This document shows positions 11,335 to 22,599 of a DNA stretch of 64,000 nucleotides, in pieces (the stretch's first letter is position 1; each line of letters starts with the position of its first letter). The DNA is taken from the NCBI GenBank assembly GCA_946122785.1, contig CAMGYJ010000010.1, positions 16,653,467 through 16,717,466 of the forward strand. Reading direction: 5' to 3'. This stretch comes from Linum tenue (lineage: Eukaryota > Streptophyta > Magnoliopsida > Malpighiales > Linaceae). The notes beneath the pieces are model-generated. The model saw only the letters and a list, made by a program, of their open reading frames with translations. It had not been told where the DNA came from and did not search any database. A program made the position numbers and the translations under genes.

Positions 11335-11985
11335 ATGGGCGGCGGCAATCGGTGGTTGAGGCCTGAGGTAATTATCTTTCAGATCCTGGAGCTTTTTCTA
11401 TCGCGCGCTCTCTCTCTTTCTCAGCTAGCAAAGGAAAACAGAACAAGAGTAGTAGTAGTAGGTAGAAAGAATGTTAGATCTGGACTAGTACTCATGGCGT
11501 TAGTAATGTTGTTGTGGTGATTGGGTTTTGGGGCAGGTTTATCCTCTGTTCGCCGCGACGGGAGTTGCTGTAGGGATCTGCGCCTTTCAGCTGATTCGCA
11601 ACATCTCCGGCAATCCTGAAGTCAGGTGAGGTCAACCTCTTTTCCGCACTAGTAACGCTGCTAGGCTATAGCTGTAGACATATTGTTGACATAGCCTCAC
11701 TCTTCTTAGTCGACGTCTATTTTTCCTAACGTGATGGAAAATCCATTCTCAGAGTCCTGCTGTTTCCACTGTTTCTTGGCTTGTTTTGATTTGGGGTCTC
11801 TTCTTCTTCTTCTTCTTCTTCTTGTTTGTGTTGGCAGGGTGAAGAAGGATAACAGGGCAGCGGGAGTACTGGAGAACTTTGCGGAGGGAGAGAGGTACTC
11901 GCAGCATGCCCTTAGGAGGTTCGTGCGGGACAGGGCGCCTGAGATCATGCCCAAACTCAACAGCTTCTTCTCCGACCCCAAATGA
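11335..11985 (+). CDS. B12D / complex I MLRQ-subunit-like protein
   Basis: Three exons join to an 89-codon protein: 11335-11367, 11537-11625 and 11838-11985. Both introns are GT-AG. The protein starts MGGGNRWLRPEVYPLFAATG, has one membrane segment at about residues 13-33 (YPLFAATGVAVGICAFQLI), then NPEVRVKKDNRAAGVLENF, and ends NSFFSDPK. This is the plant B12D family, related to the NDUFA4/MLRQ subunit of the mitochondrial respiratory chain. The expected place is the inner mitochondrial membrane with a single N-terminal anchor. Length and ends match the family (about 85-95 residues), and no defect is seen. The start is the first ATG in frame with WLRPEVYPLFA. It lies tail to tail with APC8, with about 1 kb between stop codons. 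Its exact biochemical role is inferred from the family only. Confidence 0.9.
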
Positions 11986-12959
11986 AATGGGAAAAACTAC
12001 ATTGTTTTGTCCCCAAGCTGTTCTAATACAAAAGAAATGGAATGCGGTGGAGGACTCTATTCTTGTGATGGAAACATTGGTGTTGCAGTTTACTGGACGC
12101 ACATATTCAAACTCAGAAAATAACAACTGGTTCTGGATTCACTGCATGGATGCAACTTTGACCTATCTCTTTGTGCTGTGATTATGTGATGCTCGTTCCA
12201 TGGGGTCTATTCCAGCGCTTTTTTTTTTTTTTTGAGTTTTGACAATGGCTATGCTCGTGCGTGTTCTCGATGTTATGCTTGTGAATGCAAATATTAGTTT
12301 AGATCCCTTGGGAAATGCAGACTGGTGAGCAATGTTGTCAAAATCACATTTTAAGATTTTGATGACGTTGCCTATGAGAGACGAAACTTGCGCCTGTAAG
12401 TTGTCCTTGCTCGTCTGAAGGCCGCTCGAAATCTGGAGAACCGAAACCTACTTTGTGGGATGTGGTATCTGTGGATTTGAGAATGGCGTTTGCAGAAGTA
12501 CAGGATTGATGGGTTTAGATGTATTGAACTATTGTGAAATGCGCCAAGATGATCAATGTTAGATACACAGGAAATGATGAAATCAAATACCCTTCTTTCG
12601 TTTTGAAGATGTGATAAATCAGAAGCATAACATGAAGTTGAGATAAACAGTAACTATTTACAAATACATTGAACCAAACCTTAGCTATTTGTCATAAAAA
12701 TTATGAGTTTGACCAATTAATGTGTAAATGCAGGAAGGATATAGCAAAACTAGGACCAACGGTGTGTGACTATGTTTCAAGGAAATATGATGCTTCTATA
12801 CCAATCTATCATGAATGGACATGATAGTGATACATCAAACAGGCCAGCATCAGACATTGACATTGAAATTTTTGAATGGTAGATACAAATGGCAAAAGTA
12901 CTGGATTCCAGAAGAGCAAAACATTTCGATTCGGCTTGTCAATCCAAGAGAGACAAAGA
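11986..12959. other. 3' UTRs and spacer between B12D and APC8
   Basis: No gene is seen. The region should contain both 3' UTRs of the convergent genes. A 15-nt T run lies near 12220. A short foldback remnant (tgttgtcaaaatcacatttt then aagattttgatgac) lies at 12334-12367 and resembles ends of an old hAT-like MITE. Confidence 0.45.
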
Positions 12960-15249
12960 TCAAGGACGGAAATGGTCAACATCCATTGATGGCAAACTGG
13001 TGTCACCCCTTATTCCTCTCAGTATGTTCTTCGCTGTTTCTTTCTCCTGCAATGGTGCAAAGAAGACAAGCACTCACATCCATCATCTTCATGATCTTTG
13101 TAAAACAGAGTTGGCTTCTTTGGCCAATCCACTGTAAGATCTATAGAATAAATGAGTAAAAACTTACCGGGCCACCATAATCCATAAGACGAGCACAGTA
13201 CACCTCTGCTTCTTCATATCTCTTCATTTCTCTACAATGCTCAGCAAGAAACGACAGTGCTTCGACCATATTCTGAGCTTCCCTCTCCTCAGCTTCCATC
13301 CTCTCCAAATCCTTCTTGTAGTAAAAGGCCGCTTCTTCAAACCGGCCAAGTTCACGGTGCAGCTTGGCCAACTGCTGCAAGGCAATGGCTTCCTTGTCAC
13401 CACAGCTTGCAGCTCTCTTATAACACTTGATTGCTTCCTCCAGCATCTGGAGCTGCTCTGTTTCATAGCACTGGGCCATGGCTATCCACAGCCGGGCATC
13501 ATTCGCCTGCAAGAAGACCGACTTCTTGAAATAGTGAAGGGCATAGAAAGGCATTCCCATCACCTCGTATGCTTGCCCTAGACCATACCAAGCTCGATAA
13601 TCACGGGGGTTGATGTCCACTGCCCTTCTGTAGGCATCAACAGCAGCTGGGGTGTTTTTCATTTCGACATACTCATGCCCCATAAGCGTCCAAGCAGTAA
13701 GATAGTTTTTGTTCAACTTCAGTGCCCTTCTAAAGTAGGTGACTGCTTTCTCATGCTGCCCCTTTAAGCTGTAGTAATTGGCAATAATGCAACAAGATTC
13801 AGGGCGATACTTATCCGTCATGAATACCCTATGAGCAAGATAACTTAGGGCTGAGAAACACTCTTTTGCATACAGCACATTGGAGTACATATCCATATCT
13901 TCCACTCTATAGGGATCGTTTCGCAATAATTCTTCAAATATCACCTCGACTTGTTCAAATTCCCTTAAACTATACTGCACTTGAGCAATTTGAGCTTGAA
14001 CATAGTTACTGAAACTGAAAGTTCCTTGTAGATATTCATATTTGACCAGGGATTCATTGTGCATTTTGAGCTCTTGGTAAGCACTGGCAAGGAAGAAGTC
14101 CTTCATCCAGTGATTACTGAGGTTGAGACCATTCAAGATCTCAGGAGTTGAACATAGTGCTTGTAGCTCTGACCAGGCACTCCAGTTCCAAGGGTAACAG
14201 TTCACAGATTCCACAAGCACCATTCGAGCAAGATTCTGGTTACCTTTCTCTTTGAGCACAAGACCATACAAGTACAACCCAAATGGATCGATCGTGCCAT
14301 TCTTCCGAAGGGTTGATAATTCCCTTTCAATGGTGATCAGCTCACAGTTCGTGGGTTCACTGTTTCCCAGCCCTGTTAGTTCAATTGATTCTTCTTCTTT
14401 GCGCTTTTCTCCGGCCTTCAAGTCCAGAATTTTTTTTGTAAAAGGGGAACAATACAAGATATTAGTTGAAGGAAAACATTGTGAAGCAAGTAAAATGCAA
14501 ACGTTGAAAAATAGCATTCACATGAAATGAAGACCACTAAACCAAGTAGTAGAACCCAAGAAACTACCAAACCAGACAACTGAAAGGAAAGTAAATTCTT
14601 AGAAGAGTATCTATAGATCATGACCAATCGAAACTGTTGCAACAGATTCCAGGAAGCCACAAAGTGAGCGCACAAAGCCAATCGACAAGACAAAGAACAG
14701 CATCTTACGAGGAAAAGAGCATAATTACGCAAGAAAACTGATTTCTTCGCAGTTTGGTCTCGGAGAGCATGGGCAGCCCGTCTATACTCCCGGCAGTCGA
14801 AGTAGGTTTTTCCCAGAAGGTAGAAATCGTTATCCACTGCCTCGTCTTCTTCCATTACTGGAGTGGAAACATATGAAACACCGGCAAGCGGCGTGAGAGG
14901 CGTGGCGGAAGCTATCTCATTAGTTCGAAATCTCCGTCTGATGCTCGAGCTTCCTCGCTGGAATCTGGTGTTTGCAGGCGTGAACTTAGCCGGGTCTTGC
15001 TCAATTCCTACAAGCTGCTCAGCTGCCCTGTCCACCAACCAAGCAATTCAATGCCCAGGAAACCAAAAGGCTTAGCTAGACATTAGAAGGAAGGAAAACA
15101 AGAAGAAAAGGGGAAGTTCCAAGCTTTTTAGGGTTTTAGACTGAGAATGAAGAGGAGGACTACCATTTCGCCGCAGGGTGAAGACAACGATCGCTGAGTT
15201 GGCGAATCGCAGTTCGAAGTTCATTCCTACAGTTCTCTTTAGAGCTCAT
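12960..15249 (-). CDS. APC8: APC8 / CDC23, anaphase-promoting complex subunit 8
   Basis: Four exons on the minus strand: 15249-15164, 15027-14709, 14415-13168 and 13046-12960, all with GT-AG borders. They total 1740 nt, or 579 residues plus stop, the size I recall for Arabidopsis APC8. The protein opens MSSKENCRNELRTAIRQLSD, has the QRGSSSIRRRFRTNE segment near residue 50, and then tandem tetratricopeptide repeats over about residues 230-540 (for example AWTLMGHEYVEMKN and AWYGLGQAYEVMGMPFYALH). It ends SLPSMDVDHFRP. APC8 is a TPR scaffold subunit of the nuclear E3 ubiquitin ligase that marks cyclins and securin for destruction. The first exon is short and its ATG is the only one that gives the conserved N-terminus. 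No frameshift or stop is visible, so it appears functional although retroelements lie on both sides. Confidence 0.95.
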
Positions 15250-15589
15250 CTCCGAATTTGCATTGCCAATTCGCCCTTTCTTCTCTTCACTTCTTCCTGC
15301 AGCTTTAGTCTGAACTGTCCAGAGTTTTGCTGGGGAAAAAATCGAAATTTCGCTTCTCGGCGCCCTTTCGTGAAAACGACGGAGATTGAAGCAGGCTTCA
15401 TTGGTTTGGCTTCGGCCCAGATTTTACAGAGCCCAAACAGTCCACTCTAAATAATTGCTTAGTTTGACCCGCCACAGAATCAACTTATGACGGGTGCTTT
15501 TAAAGAAGTACTTTTTCAAAAAAAAAAAAGAAAAAAAAGTTGAGTATTTAAGTGAAAAACTATTATTAGTGATTTTTAATATGAGAGGT
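15250..15589. other. 5' flank of APC8
   Basis: This is the presumed 5' UTR and promoter of the minus-strand APC8 gene, followed by a T/A-rich stretch with an A-rich run at about 15519-15539. I see no TATA box I would defend and no coding sequence. Confidence 0.5.
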
Positions 15590-18500
15590 TATGTAAAATG
15601 ATTGAGAGATTTTAATGCTGTTTTATCTCCAAGGGAGACCTCAAATCTAGATGTATGAGTTCCAGTATGGTAGAGTTTCAGGCCTGGGTTAATGAGATGA
15701 AATTGGAGGATCATAAGGTCATGGGAGCTTGGTTTACATGGTGGAATAAGCAAAAAGAAAATCCAATAGCTAAGAGGTTGGATCGGATCTTCATTAATGA
15801 GGCTTGGCTTTCAGTATTTGCAGCTAGTACTGCTATTACTATGACCCCTGGGGTATCTGATCACTGTGGTTTGCTGTTGCAAGTTATGCCTCAAATAGAC
15901 AGTATGCCAAAACCGTTCAAGTATTTTAAGTTCTAGTCTAGTCACCCTTCTTACTTTGATTTGGTATCAGAAGCTTGGAATACTATTGTCAAGGGTCGTC
16001 CATACTAAATTTTCTATGGGAAGTTGAGGCAGGTGAAGTTGAAGCTTAAGAAGCTAAATAGAGAGGTCTATTCTGACATCTCCTCTAAGGTTCGTGTCAT
16101 TGAGCAGGAATTGGAGCAGTTGCAAATGTTACTTCTATGCAACCCAACTTAGGGATTGGTGGAGGAGGAAAAGGGGCTTGCTATGAAATGCCATGAGCTG
16201 CAAAGGGTCGAGGAAAGTTTTTATAAGCAAAAAGCCAGAATGAGAGGGGTTCAAGAGGGTGATATGAACACTTCGTTCTTTCATCGTTCTGTAAAGGTTC
16301 ACACTCACAGGCAGCAAATAACTCGTCTTATAAACTCACAAGGCAGGAAGTATCAGATATAAAGGAAATGGGGAAAGTAGCTGTTGAGTTCTATAGGCAG
16401 TTAATAGGGGAGGCCAATTCTGATGTGATGATGCAGCCTTCTAGTTTTTATGAGCAGTTGTCTCTCAAGAAGATTTCAGCTGAGGAGTCTTTATCTCTGG
16501 TTGCTCCAGTTACTAGGGAGGAGATCTGGCAAGTGTTTAAAAGGCTTGGTAAGGACAAAGCCCTTGGGCCAGATGGATTTCCATCTGAATTCTATCGTCT
16601 CCATTGGGGGCTAATTGGTGATTTGGTGGTGGAAGTTTCTAAGGAGTTTTTCCAGTCAGGCATAATGCCTCCTATTCTGTACTCTACTCTTTTCACTCTG
16701 GTTGCCAAGGTCCCTAGTGCAGAGTGTATGAAGGATTTCAGGCCAATCTCATGCTGTAATACAATCTATAAAGGGATCTCTAAGATTTTGGCCAACAGGT
16801 TAGCAACAGCCTTACCTTATGTTATATCTACTTCTCAATCTGCTTTTATCAAAGGTCGTTCAATCTGTGATAATGTTCTATTAGCTTCTGAATTGGTTAA
16901 GGATTATCACCGAAAGAATGTTACTCCTCGTTGTGCTATAAAAATCAACATTATGAAGGCGTTTGATTCGGCCGATTGGTCATTTTTATTTACTGTTCTT
17001 GAAGTAATGGGGTTTCCTGCTTAATTCATAAGTTGGTTAAAAGCATGTGTCTGTTGCTCAAAGATCAGTGTAGGCTTGAATGGTGGTTCTGTGGTGTGTT
17101 TGTAATGAAGCGTGGGCTTCGTCAAGGGGATCCATTATCCCCTTACTTGTTTACAGTGGCCATGGAAGTCTTAGATGCTATGCTGAAGTTAGCAGTGAAA
17201 CAGAACCAAGTCCCTTACCATCCTCGTTGTAAACCATTAGCTATAACACACTTATGTTTTGCCGATGATTTGCTGGTTTTTACTAATGGATCTGTGCATG
17301 GTGTGGCTGGTATATGTCGCGTTCTGGATGCATTCTATGTTGTTTCGGGTTTAAAGTGAAACCTAGAGAAATGTCAATTATTCTGTGGGGGGATTTCTGG
17401 GGAGGAGCAGCTATTGATATCTTCTATCTCTAAGTTTCCATTGGGGCAGCTCCCTGTTCGTTATCTTGGAGTTCCCTTAATCACGAGGAAGCTCACTCGA
17501 GCTGACTGTAGAGTGTTAGTGGAAAAGATCACTACCAGAGTTCGGAGTTGGAGAGCAAAAACACTGAGTTTTGCTGGTAGGCTTCAATTAATTTCTTCGG
17601 TTTTGACTAGTACATTACAGTTCTGGATGAGTGTTTTTCTGTTGCCTCAATATGCTATTAAGGAAGTTGAATCTGTGTGCAACAAGTTCTTGTGGGACGT
17701 TGATGACTCCTCTGTTCGGAAGGAAGCAGTCACGTCCTGGAAATTCCTTGCTCGTCCAAAAACGGAAGGAGGTCTAGGCATTCGTGATTTTACGCTCTGG
17801 AACAAAGTGTGTACTTCGACATTTTTGGGCCATTCTTGCTGAGGAGGGCTCAATCTGGGTTGCCTGGATTCTGCGTTACAGAGTGAAACAGTCCTCTATT
17901 TGGGACATTAAAGATTCAGCTGCTGCTTCTTGGATTTGGAGGCGAATTTTGAAGTGTCGTGAACTGGCTAGACCATTCATTTTGCAGACTGGGGATACTC
18001 TGACATGGGATGGTGATGTAATGAAGGTCTACTCGGTTAGTAAAGTCTGGAACTCGGTAAGACAACATGGAAGCATTGTCCCATGGGTTGAATTTGTCTG
18101 GGGGAAGCACATTGTGCCTCGACATGGGTTTATACTACGGCTTATTATACATGACAGATTGAAATTGCAGGATAAGTTGATTGAGTGGGGGAAACAACTT
18201 TCGGGTCTCTGTTTCCTTTGTCCAGGGGGCTATGAAACAAGATCCCACTTGTTTGTGAGTTGTTCATATGTTAGATATATGCTGTCCTCTCTTTTGAAGT
18301 ATGCAGGCCCTCCTGAGTTAGGTGATTGGCAGTCAGTGTTACATTGGTGTGTGGCTAAATGGCAGGGTAAAGGAGCTGAAGCTAGTTTGAATAGAATGAT
18401 ATGGTGCGTTGTGTTAAGCCTTGTGTGGCAGGAACGTTGTTCCAGAATGTATGAAGAAAGAAGTGCCAGGGATCCGGTTCAGCTTTGTCTTAAGGCGAAA

Positions 18501-18698
18501 AGGATTCTTAGTTTTCGGTGCCAGTTAGATCCGGCTCTATTATGCTGTTTAGAGTCGAGGGGGCTGGGGTAGTTGTTTTTGTTAGTTTCTTCTTTGTGCT
18601 GGAAGCTTTTTTGTACAAACAATTTGTGCTGAGAGGAGCCTTAGCGGTTTGCTAAAGGTTTTCCCGTTCTTAATGCCATTTTGATTTAATTATAAAAA
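15590..18698 (+). mobile_element. 5'-truncated L1-type LINE with ORF2 remnants
   Basis: ORF2 is present from within the endonuclease onward. It opens RDFNAVLSPRET near 15610, then GAWFTWWNKQ...RLDRIF and SDHCGLL, the end of an AP endonuclease domain. RT follows at about 16500-17360: LGPDGFPSEFY, FRPISCCNTIYK, SAFIKGRSI, GLRQGDPLSPYLF and the catalytic CFADDLLVF. LPVRYLGVPLI and the zf-RVT region (WIWRRILKCRELARPF...GLCFLCPGGYETRSHLF) run to 18572. There are at least five stops or frameshifts. The 3' end is a short A-rich tail near 18690 after taatgccattttgatttaat. ORF1 is absent, as expected for a 5'-truncated insertion. I could not define a target duplication. Confidence 0.85.
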
Positions 18699-19066
18699 AG
18701 TTCAAGAATACACTAGGCGCTATCTAGACGAGGAGGCACTGCACAGCACCCAGGCCGATTAGTCGTTGCCTAGGAGAGATTAAACGTAGATATATATATA
18801 TATATATACTTATGTATAGTATACAGCAGGTAATCTAGCCGTTAGATGTACTTAGATGAGCTCCGGCCAATCTCAACGACCAGTTTTTGTTTTTCATTAA
18901 ATCAAACATCGGGTTGGGGTTTAGAAAATCGGTGCCTGGAGTTTATCCATTAGAGGTTAGGGTATATTATCATAACCCATTCTCGATTTAATTCATGGTC
19001 TAGATAGAGATATCTCACTAGTAGTACCTGACGTATAGTATACGTCTCACGTACGCCAGTCTGACC
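18699..19066. repeat. (TA)n tract and TIR-element remnant
   Basis: 18699-18786 carries ctaggcg/cctagg motifs resembling the remnant at 29470-29560. A (TA)9-10 tract lies at 18791-18808. From there to 19060 is a TIR element of the (TA)n-associated family: ttatgtatagtatacagcag near its left end pairs imperfectly with ctgacgtatagtatacgtct near its right. The interior atccattagaggttagggta is shared with the elements at 26822-27196 and 28841-29220. The Athila-like LTR starts directly after it. Confidence 0.55.
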
Positions 19067-20395
19067 CAACACCTAACAATGGCCAAGTGTAACCAATGAA
19101 AGGGACTGCAGTATAGGCAAGTTTAATTATCAACCCGGGGTCTAGATCTACTGCTTACTCCGTGATTCTCTATTATCTAGCAAACTAAGTCGAGTGATTG
19201 TTGTAAAAAGTAAAAGCAACAAGAAAGCAGTAAATTGTTCGGGTTTCTAAAGCAGGCAAGAGTCACTCGGGATTGAGTCCCCCTAGCCCCTTAGTTAGGT
19301 TCAATTGCAATTCCCTGGGTTGATTTACTGTTGATTAGACTGCGGAAGATCCGACAGTAGCTTGGAATCTCTTAAGCTGACCAAGCCCTCTCAGTCTAAC
19401 TACCCGGCAGACGACTAGTCTTCACCGGGATAGAAAGCTGAGGCTATGAACACAGAACTCCACTATTGGCGCCAAGAACACCAGTACAAAGCAGTCAACT
19501 GGCTAACTCTCGTATAGCCAATCTCCTACTATCGAATGAAGAGGCTCTAACAACCTAATCAGATTCTATCTATCTCAGGTTGAAGCAGAAATTGAGACAA
19601 GCTGATCAGACTCAAATCAATTCATGAAACATGCGTCATTCGATTAAAATCAAGCAGTAATATCATCCCAAGTCATTACAATCAAATCCCTAACACAAGG
19701 AACTAGGGTTCTTCATACCCAAGTGAGAGAAGGGTTCTACTCCATAGAGAGAGAAGAGAAAACAAGAATCGGATTAGTCATACTCATAACGATGAGGATA
19801 ATCTGCTCCGGGACGATGATTTCCACTCCTATGACGATCTCCAAGCTCGATTCGATGAAATCCAGCTCTTAGACGGCTTCTAGGATGAGTTCTTCGCACT
19901 TTCTCTCTCTAGGGCTCTGTTTTTTGCTCTGAAAACACGATTCTCTCACTTTTGGCTCGAATTAGGCTTTAAAACCGACTTTCCCGAGTTGCACGGCCAG
20001 GTGCACGGCCGTGCACATCACCATTCTGGCCGTGCACCCTCAAAACGCACCGTATCAATTATTCGGCCTTCATCCACCTTGCACGGCCAGGCGCACGACC
20101 ATGCAAGCTTCAAGCCTGCCCGTGCATGGCCTCGACATGAGGTGCACGGCCAAATGGCTCAAGTGCACGGCCGTGCAGCCTCCTGGTCTGCCCGTGCACT
20201 CCCCAAACAGCTCGCCCTTCGTCCGTTCTGCGTCCAATCGACCCCAGACTCGCTCCCAAGCCTTCATTCACGTACTAGGACCTGAAATAACACAAACAAG
20301 CACAACCTAGCGTGAAATCGGCCTAAAACACGAGAATCAACACCTCAAACGGTGTAAGTATGAGGGTAAAAACATGTGTAAATGACGGTCTATCA
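19067..20395 (-). repeat. 3' LTR (left) of the Athila-like element
   Basis: This matches the right LTR (25451-26794) along its length, except that the first bases (TGACACGCTAAAACA) are missing or rearranged. Its other terminus is gacggtctatca. On the minus strand U3 starts TGATAGACCGTCATTTACAC at 20395. Three palindrome units lie at about 19990-20210. TTTTAAA at about 19970 is a TATA-like candidate just downstream of them. Confidence 0.9.
19990..20212. repeat. GCACGGCCGTGC palindrome array in U3 (left LTR)
   Basis: Three units have the plan half-site, full palindrome, inverted half-site: GCACGGCC, then GCACGGCCGTGC, then GGCCGTGC. The middle unit is decayed (gcacgaccatgc) by two G-to-A/C-to-T type changes, whereas the right LTR still has the intact form. 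It is placed upstream of the TATA-like box relative to the element's own direction. Confidence 0.85.
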
Positions 20396-22599
20396 AACTC
20401 CCCCACACTTAAACCGTTTGCTTGTCCCCAAGGCAACCAAGTCAGACACTAGGTAATAGCTTACATATTTCAATTCAACCAACATTGGGGACAAGTCATA
20501 AAGGCACCAAAACACGTGAATCGCACTGGTTCTCAAACATCAATACATGCACAACCTCACTAACAACCTGGACAACCACCACAAAGGACATTCAGAGTGC
20601 AGCAAATGCGAGTAAAGGAAGTGTCTCCCGTCTGTTCACTGGCCAACCTAGACTTAATTCAACCACTTACTCAAAACAGTCAACTCATGCATCCAACTCA
20701 AGACATCAGAATAGAGACCGAGCAATCTAGGTCCTCACCGGGGTACAAGAGCATATAGAAAATGAAAATGAATCACTCACTCTCGACCAAGTTGGGGTCA
20801 GGACAATTTGATGCGAAAGATGCGCATGCTATTTCTCTCAATACCTATCATCTCTTCACTATGATGGCAGCCTCTAAATGCTAGAGTTCACATATGGGGT
20901 GTCACCACTAACTAATCAGGAGGTCTTAGACACAGGTTCAAATGACTGGCTAGGGTCTTGGACATGGGGAAAAGGCCTTTTAGGTGGTGGAAGAATTCAT
21001 AGCAAAAGGTTCCACATTTCCCAAACACACAAACACAGTCAACAACCCGATATTTTCTTTCTGCTATCCTGCATTACTCAATATCTTAAGAGCCCAAGAG
21101 CGAAGGAGGCATAAACATCAGCATTTCCAAGCCAGACTGCTAAGAAACACTACTTACTGGGCATTATTCAGATTTTTGGTAGTGGCTCTCTTTTGCTTTC
21201 AATTTTTTTCTTTGTTTTTCTTTTATTTTTCTTTTCATTTCTTAAGAGAGCCACCACTTCTGCATAAATTTCAAACACCTGCCCAACTTTTAAGCACTAC
21301 CTCCAACACTCACATAGACTTTAGCAGAAACAGCAGAGAATATGTAAAAACCACTCTGTGGAACCTTCTAAAAGATGCAACAAGGGTGATTTTTTCATTA
21401 TAGACCAAAAGAAAGGATAACACACGGCTCAAAGGGGCTGACTAGGGGGTATGACACATCAGGACAGTCAGTTTTGGGCGTGGGCTAATCCTATACCCCC
21501 ATCATCTTAGCTAGTGACAACGTGAATGCTACACATCATGGAAGAGGGATCTATCGCACAAGAAAGAAACGAGCAGGCTCAAATCTCACATGGCTACCTA
21601 TATGCTCTATCTCACATTCTGATACCCTGAACTAGATGCATAAACGATTGTCAAGAACAAGTAATCAGATCAAGTCAGATCAAGTCACAGTTGGCAAGCA
21701 AACAGTTGAAAAACTGAACCCCTACATCGTTCTACTGCACATCTCAGTCCTCATCATAGGTTGTCCTAGTCGCAAACAGGTTGTCATGCATTAATCCGAA
21801 AACCAATCAATTCATCCATCAAAACACAGTGCCAATATGATCAAACAGCAGTACTTGGAGCCCTCAAATCGTAAGATTCGGACAGTGGACTAGGCTCCAA
21901 GCACCATCAAAAATACTCCAACCGATACAAAACATCCCCCCACACTTAAGCACGACATTGCCCTCAATGGAGTAGAGGGAAAGATAAGGGGAACGATGTT
22001 ACCGGGTAAGAACACCTAACAATGGTTTCCGGCGAAGAAATTTGGTTTTCTGACCACAATGGCCGTGCACGGCCATTTATATAGCCCGTGCCTCGGCTGC
22101 ACGGGCAGAGGCGCACGACCGTGCACCTTGGCTTTTTGCCCGTGCAGGCCGACACGGCCTGGCCGAGGGTTTTGCACGGCCGTGCACAAGGCACATTTGG
22201 CCGTGCAACTAACGCCGAGAGCTCGCACGGCCAAGGGGTGGTATCCGCACGGCCGTGCGAGGCTTCAAGTTGCCCGTGCAAGGCTGCACGGCCTGACCGA
22301 GGGTGCTGCACGGCCGTGCACAACGCGCTTTTGGCCGTGCACTCCTGGCCGAGAGCTCGCACGGCCAGGCCAGGCTAGGCGCACGGCCGTGCAAGTTGAT
22401 TTTCTGGCCGTGCACCTTGCCGGGGTCCCGAAATCAACCTGTTTTCACTCAAAAACGACACGTAACTCCGGATCAACGTCTCAAGACTCAAAAACACACA
22501 AAATCAAAGGAAAAAGAGTAAGAAAATGCAAACCTCGGTGGGGTTGCCTCCCCACAAGCGCTTCTTTACCGTCTTTTAGCTGGACGCCAGTATGGATGC
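20396..22599 (-). other. non-coding 3' region of the Athila-like element
   Basis: Purine tract 1 (minus strand aagtgtgggggagtt) lies at 20396-20410 next to the LTR. A second, similar tract (taagtgtggggggatg) lies at 21933-21948, after a ttgagggcaatgtcg motif that recurs as attgaggacaatgtattcc at about 50555. The roughly 1.5 kb between them has no coding potential I can support; a T-rich stretch lies at 21190-21245. 22500-22599 holds the conserved trailer gcgcttgtggggaggcaacc just past the gag stop. Confidence 0.7.
22060..22425. repeat. internal GCACGGCCGTGC palindrome array with TATA-like box
   Basis: Perfect or near-perfect palindromes lie at 22060-22075 (tggccgtgcacggcca), 22112-22123 (one mismatch), 22173-22186, 22247-22258, 22308-22319 and 22381-22392. 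They are separated alternately by about 61 and 74 bp, with single half-sites (cacggcc, ggccgtgca) between them. On the minus strand the array ends with ctatataaat (22075-22085). This copies the U3 arrangement (array then TATA) inside the element, downstream of gag. A second promoter is possible but not shown. Confidence 0.8.

Noticed and set aside
12334..12367. MITE with TGTTGTCAAAATC ends in the B12D-APC8 spacer
   Set aside because: Only about 34 bp of foldback remains; no second end or target duplication.
15590..18698. Target duplication of the first LINE
   Set aside because: I compared both flanks and found only A-rich similarity, which is not informative.
22060..22425. CRISPR-like array
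   Set aside because: The units are palindromes with variable spacing in a plant LTR element; there are no unique equal-length spacers and the genome is eukaryotic.
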